From assembly GCA_019059635.1 (NCBI GenBank), contig JAGVRJ010000013.1, forward strand, positions 992,001 through 1,056,000: a DNA stretch of 64,000 nt. The letters are read 5' to 3'. The position numbers and the translations under genes were made by a program. Source of the DNA: Proales similis (Eukaryota; Rotifera; Eurotatoria; Ploima; Proalidae). Under the pieces are notes generated by a model that worked only from the letters and a program-made list of their open reading frames with translations, made no database searches and was not told the origin of the DNA. Below are positions 60,869 through 64,000 of this stretch, in pieces (the stretch's first letter is position 1; each line of letters begins with the position of its first letter).

Positions 60869-63800
60869 TCAAATAAGGTTATTAAAACGCTGATTTTCTT
60901 CGGCCAACTTGAACAGATCGATTGTCTTCAATTGATTGATGCGCGAGAGCAGCGACTCGACCACTGCTTCGTTCGGATCTATTTTGTAGGAGAAATGCTG
61001 TTGAATGTAGCGAACTTGATCGACCAGCTTGGCCAAGGTGCTTGAATGGTCAATAGAAGTGAGCATCGATTAAGTAAACATCAAACAGTCGACTTACTCG
61101 AATCTATCCCACTTCCAGTGTTGATTGGCCGTTCTGAAGCTGCCCAGTTCGTGCTGCTGAACTACGAGCAAGAAGAGATGTAGAGGCGGAATGAGCGCAT
61201 GCTGTTTGGCTCGGCAGATTTGCACATAGGCGAACGGCTCGTTTCTAAATTGAACCTGAGTAGAGCCAGATTAAGTTGGCGTCATATTAACCTTGCGACA
61301 GACAGGTGATTACCGCCAATGCGGAGCATTTCTTAATCAAGTCCGAGTGTCTTCTGGCAACACCGCTCCATGCCGGTAGATTGCAGACAGTTATGTCCTT
61401 GAGGGCGTTTGATATGGCCATGGCCGACGAGTAGTTGAGCAGCGACAGACATCTTTTAATCAGCTTCAAGCACTTTTCGATTATCTCTCGCTGCGTCTAC
61501 CGGAAACTTGTAGGAATTGAATAGAATTGAGCTAGAGACGGACAGGGAACCTTGACAGAGGACGCCAGCAGTATTTCGGCTGCCACCCAATGAGTGAGCA
61601 GACGATTGAATTGAATCATTTTGTAGATGCTCTTGCTGAGCAGCTGCTCTGAGAACAGGCCCTGTTTGTTGGAGATTTTGTTCGGGTCGATCGGAAAATT
61701 GCAGTCATAGTTCACTCCTTGCGCGTTCGAGTTCAAGCAGTGGCACACGTGAATGTCGAGGAAGTTGTCCTTCGAACCGCATTCGCTCAGACCGGCCGAG
61801 TGCTCAACGAGCTGTAAAGCTTACCCATTCCAGCAGTGTGAGCTGATTGGCGATCGTTTCGCTGCATTGACTCAACAGCCATGCATCGTGGCCGCCGCCT
61901 TTAATTGTATTCCGACCGGCAAACAACGAGCGAATCGAAAGCGACTGGTTCAGATTGGACACGTTGGCTGCCAGTCGCGATCTCATCTTTTTCAAAACTC
62001 GACGCTTCTGCTTGCTCTGTTCAGCACCGTGTCATGAATTCAAGTCGGCAAAGTTGGCAAAGTTGCCTCGTACTCACCTCGTAGGAGCGATCGTCCAAAT
62101 TGAACAAGTTGAACTCGAAATTGGGATTTTGAAAATGCGCGTAGATTATCTGCGCCTTGTAATCGTCGAATCGACTCAGCTCGTTCACAATCAGCTTTTC
62201 TAAATTCGAGCACAGAGTCGTGTTCTTCTGGAAGTCGATCTCAAAAAACCCGTCTATCGAGCGTTCGAGATTTAATATTCGTGCAAACAGAGAGCCAGCG
62301 TTTAGAAGGCAATTACCAATCCACATGCCGAACAAGTCGAGAACTCGCTCCATCACTGAGCGCTTAACTTGAGGCTCCAGAGAACTTGATAGAGGCTAGT
62401 AGCAGTGAATGGCATAGACACAAAGCAAGACGGCAATTACCTTTGACTGGCGCCAATAAACACAGAACGAAGGAAGGCAAACAACTCGCTAGACGACAAC
62501 ATGTACCGGTAAGTGACCAGAAAGTGATAAACAAAGCCGTTGAGTAAACTGTTCCTGCAAGCAGCTCAGATTTAGATCGATCAAGACACTTTAGGAGTGA
62601 GGCAGCATACTCAAAGAAAAGACGTTTCAGAATGGGAGCCACGTGGAGCTTGTCGAGCTGCTCGGCTAATGGATGCAGTTCGAACAGAACAGCTAGACTG
62701 GCCTCTGACACGGCTCGCATGTTCATCTCACAGACCTTGACGAAGAGACGCACTGACTCGAGCTCTTTGAGTTTGCGTTCGTTCAATTCAATCTGTCTCA
62801 GTCTGCTCGCGGACGAGTCTCTTAATCTGGACGCGTTTGTTAACTCGTCCCTCTCAGCGGTAAGTCGCTGCTTCGAGTTGAGCTCAATCTTGATTCCCTG
62901 CTCGATTTCCTTGTTTTGGTTTGAATTTTTTTGAAATGATGACTAATTCGAGTAGTCAGTGGATTAGAGTACCTTGAGCTTTGCTTCGATCGATCTCTTA
63001 TCTCCGTTCTAGCGCAAGAAAAGAGAATGATGCAGTTAAGCGTGAAATGTGCACTTTTGATCATTAAATAGCTCACCACCAGCCAAATCAACTCTTTAAA
63101 TTGACTGAAGCGTTCCTCGTAGCAGTTGTCCGCACACTGCCATATCAGGCCAGTGTAACTAGGAGCCAACTGCGAGTGAATGAAACAATGAATCAAAGGG
63201 CCGAGTGGGGCTCACTTGTCGTTTATGCAGCCGTTGGTGAGATACATGCTTTCCAAATAGGAGGTCTCACTTCGCTGCGCACTCAGGTTGAGCGAGCTAA
63301 TCGAGCTCTTGTTGAGATTGGCTCTAGTCGAGTTTGTGGTTGTGTCGAGTGCACTTTCGTTCAGACCGCTCTTCACCCACGAGCTGTTCAAATCGGACAG
63401 CGACTTGGATCTGAACATGCTCGGCCGGAGAACGTCCAGCACGTAGGATATTTTGGCCTCGCTTCGTCGCTTGGCTTTTATTTGACGCCGACTCTTGCGT
63501 TTGATCTCCTGCGTAGGCTGCAGATTCAACTCGGGCAGAGATCCGTTGCGAGTCATTTGTTTCTTGAACGACTCGTTCAACGTCTGAACAATTTCGTGGT
63601 CGTCGTTCACTTGGGTTCGCGCATCCGATTCCTCTGACTCGCTCTGAACTGATTCGCTAGTCGTTATTCTCGACTCGCTTGGCTCTGCTTGTCGCTTGAT
63701 CTGTTCTTCCTGATTGCGCAGCTGGTCGCCGCCGTCTAAACTCTCGTACAGTTGGCCCAGTATCCTTTCGGACCAGTAGATGTGAGGGTGCCGGTATCGA

Positions 63801-64000
63801 ACCATTCTGACAAACTCTGCATAGCTGTCCGCTTCCAGGCCGGCGACGGACTGCGCCAGCGCGTGCAAATCCGCCTCAGAGCGGTGAGCACAGTAAGTCC
63901 GCAGTACACGCTTGACACTCTCCAATTTGCCAAATTGAATCTGCTCGCTGATCAAGAAGCGCTCAATCATCGAGCTGTTGTCGACTGTGTCCGCCTTGCC
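60869..64000 (-). CDS. REM plus RasGEF-domain guanine nucleotide exchange factor (5' end missing)
   Basis: Guanine nucleotide exchange factor for a Ras-family GTPase, continuing beyond the right edge. About nine exons. The visible N-terminal part has a charged helical region and a possible short domain (VAGLEADSYAEFVRMVRYRHPHIYW is part of it), then a coiled coil (LRDSSASRLRQIELNERKLKELESV). The REM (RasGEF-N) domain shows NSLLNGFVYHFLVTYRYMLSSSELF and VMERVLDLFGMWIGN. The catalytic CDC25 part shows CSETIANQLTLLEW, NRLLTHWVAAEILLA, CLKLIKRCLSLLNYSSAMAISNAL, then a divergent stretch without the usual PFLGxYLTDL, then YIQQHFSYKIDPNEAVVESLL near the end. The order REM then RasGEF fits several families (KNDC1, RASGEF1, RAPGEF); I cannot choose between them. 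Confidence 0.8.

Overview
The window is nuclear DNA from a small-genome, probably protostome, bilaterian animal. Genes have introns of about 40-135 bp, most of them GT-AG with a pyrimidine-rich acceptor, and exon joins keep frame and conserved protein motifs. Gene content is metazoan: RXR, three ANTP-class homeobox genes, a neuropeptide-type GPCR, exocyst, SRP and GET-pathway subunits. A homeobox gene matching the NK7 family (known from invertebrates, absent from vertebrates) and the cilia assembly factor DNAAF4 point to an invertebrate with motile cilia, for instance a spiralian with a reduced genome. The species cannot be named from sequence alone.

Layout. 0-1.7 kb: 3' part of MGAT2 (+). 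1.9-3.5 kb: RXR/ultraspiracle (-). 5.1-7.9 kb: BRE1/RNF20-40 (+). 8.5-9.9 kb: KDM8/JMJD5 (+). 10-13.3 kb: exocyst EXOC6/Sec15 (-). 13.8-15.4 kb: DNAAF4 (-). 16.1-17.2 kb: UBTD1/2 (-). 17.7-20.9 kb: N4BP2-like kinase/CUE/Smr protein (+). 22.4-36.1 kb: a homeobox-rich block with Gsx (+), a Ly6-type GPI protein (+), NK7 (+), SRP72 (+) and Distal-less/Dlx (-), separated by long non-coding stretches rich in TAATTA-type motifs. 37.7-39.7 kb: two tandem neuronal-calcium-sensor-like EF-hand genes (-). 42.0-44.0 kb: an unrecognised protein with two N-terminal SUMO-interaction-like motifs (-). 44.4-45.9 kb: a neuropeptide F/Y-type GPCR (-). 49.4-51.0 kb: FAM136A and GET1/WRB (+). 51.3-52.8 kb: a type II membrane protein with Cys-rich repeats and a C-type-lectin-like end (-). 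53.0-53.8 kb: a KCTD6/21-like Cul3 adaptor (-). 57.2-59.2 kb: a CCCH zinc-finger protein (-). 60.9-64 kb: a REM/RasGEF protein running off the right edge (-).

Most of these are unrelated housekeeping genes placed side by side. The notable arrangement is three ANTP-class homeobox genes from three families (ParaHox Gsx, NK7 and Dlx) within 14 kb. Housekeeping genes are packed tightly (155-440 bp apart), while the homeobox genes, the NCS pair, the GPCR and the KCTD gene are flanked by 1.5-4.5 kb of non-coding DNA. That is the usual pattern for developmental and neural genes in compact genomes. No rRNA, tRNA, CRISPR array or transposon was found.
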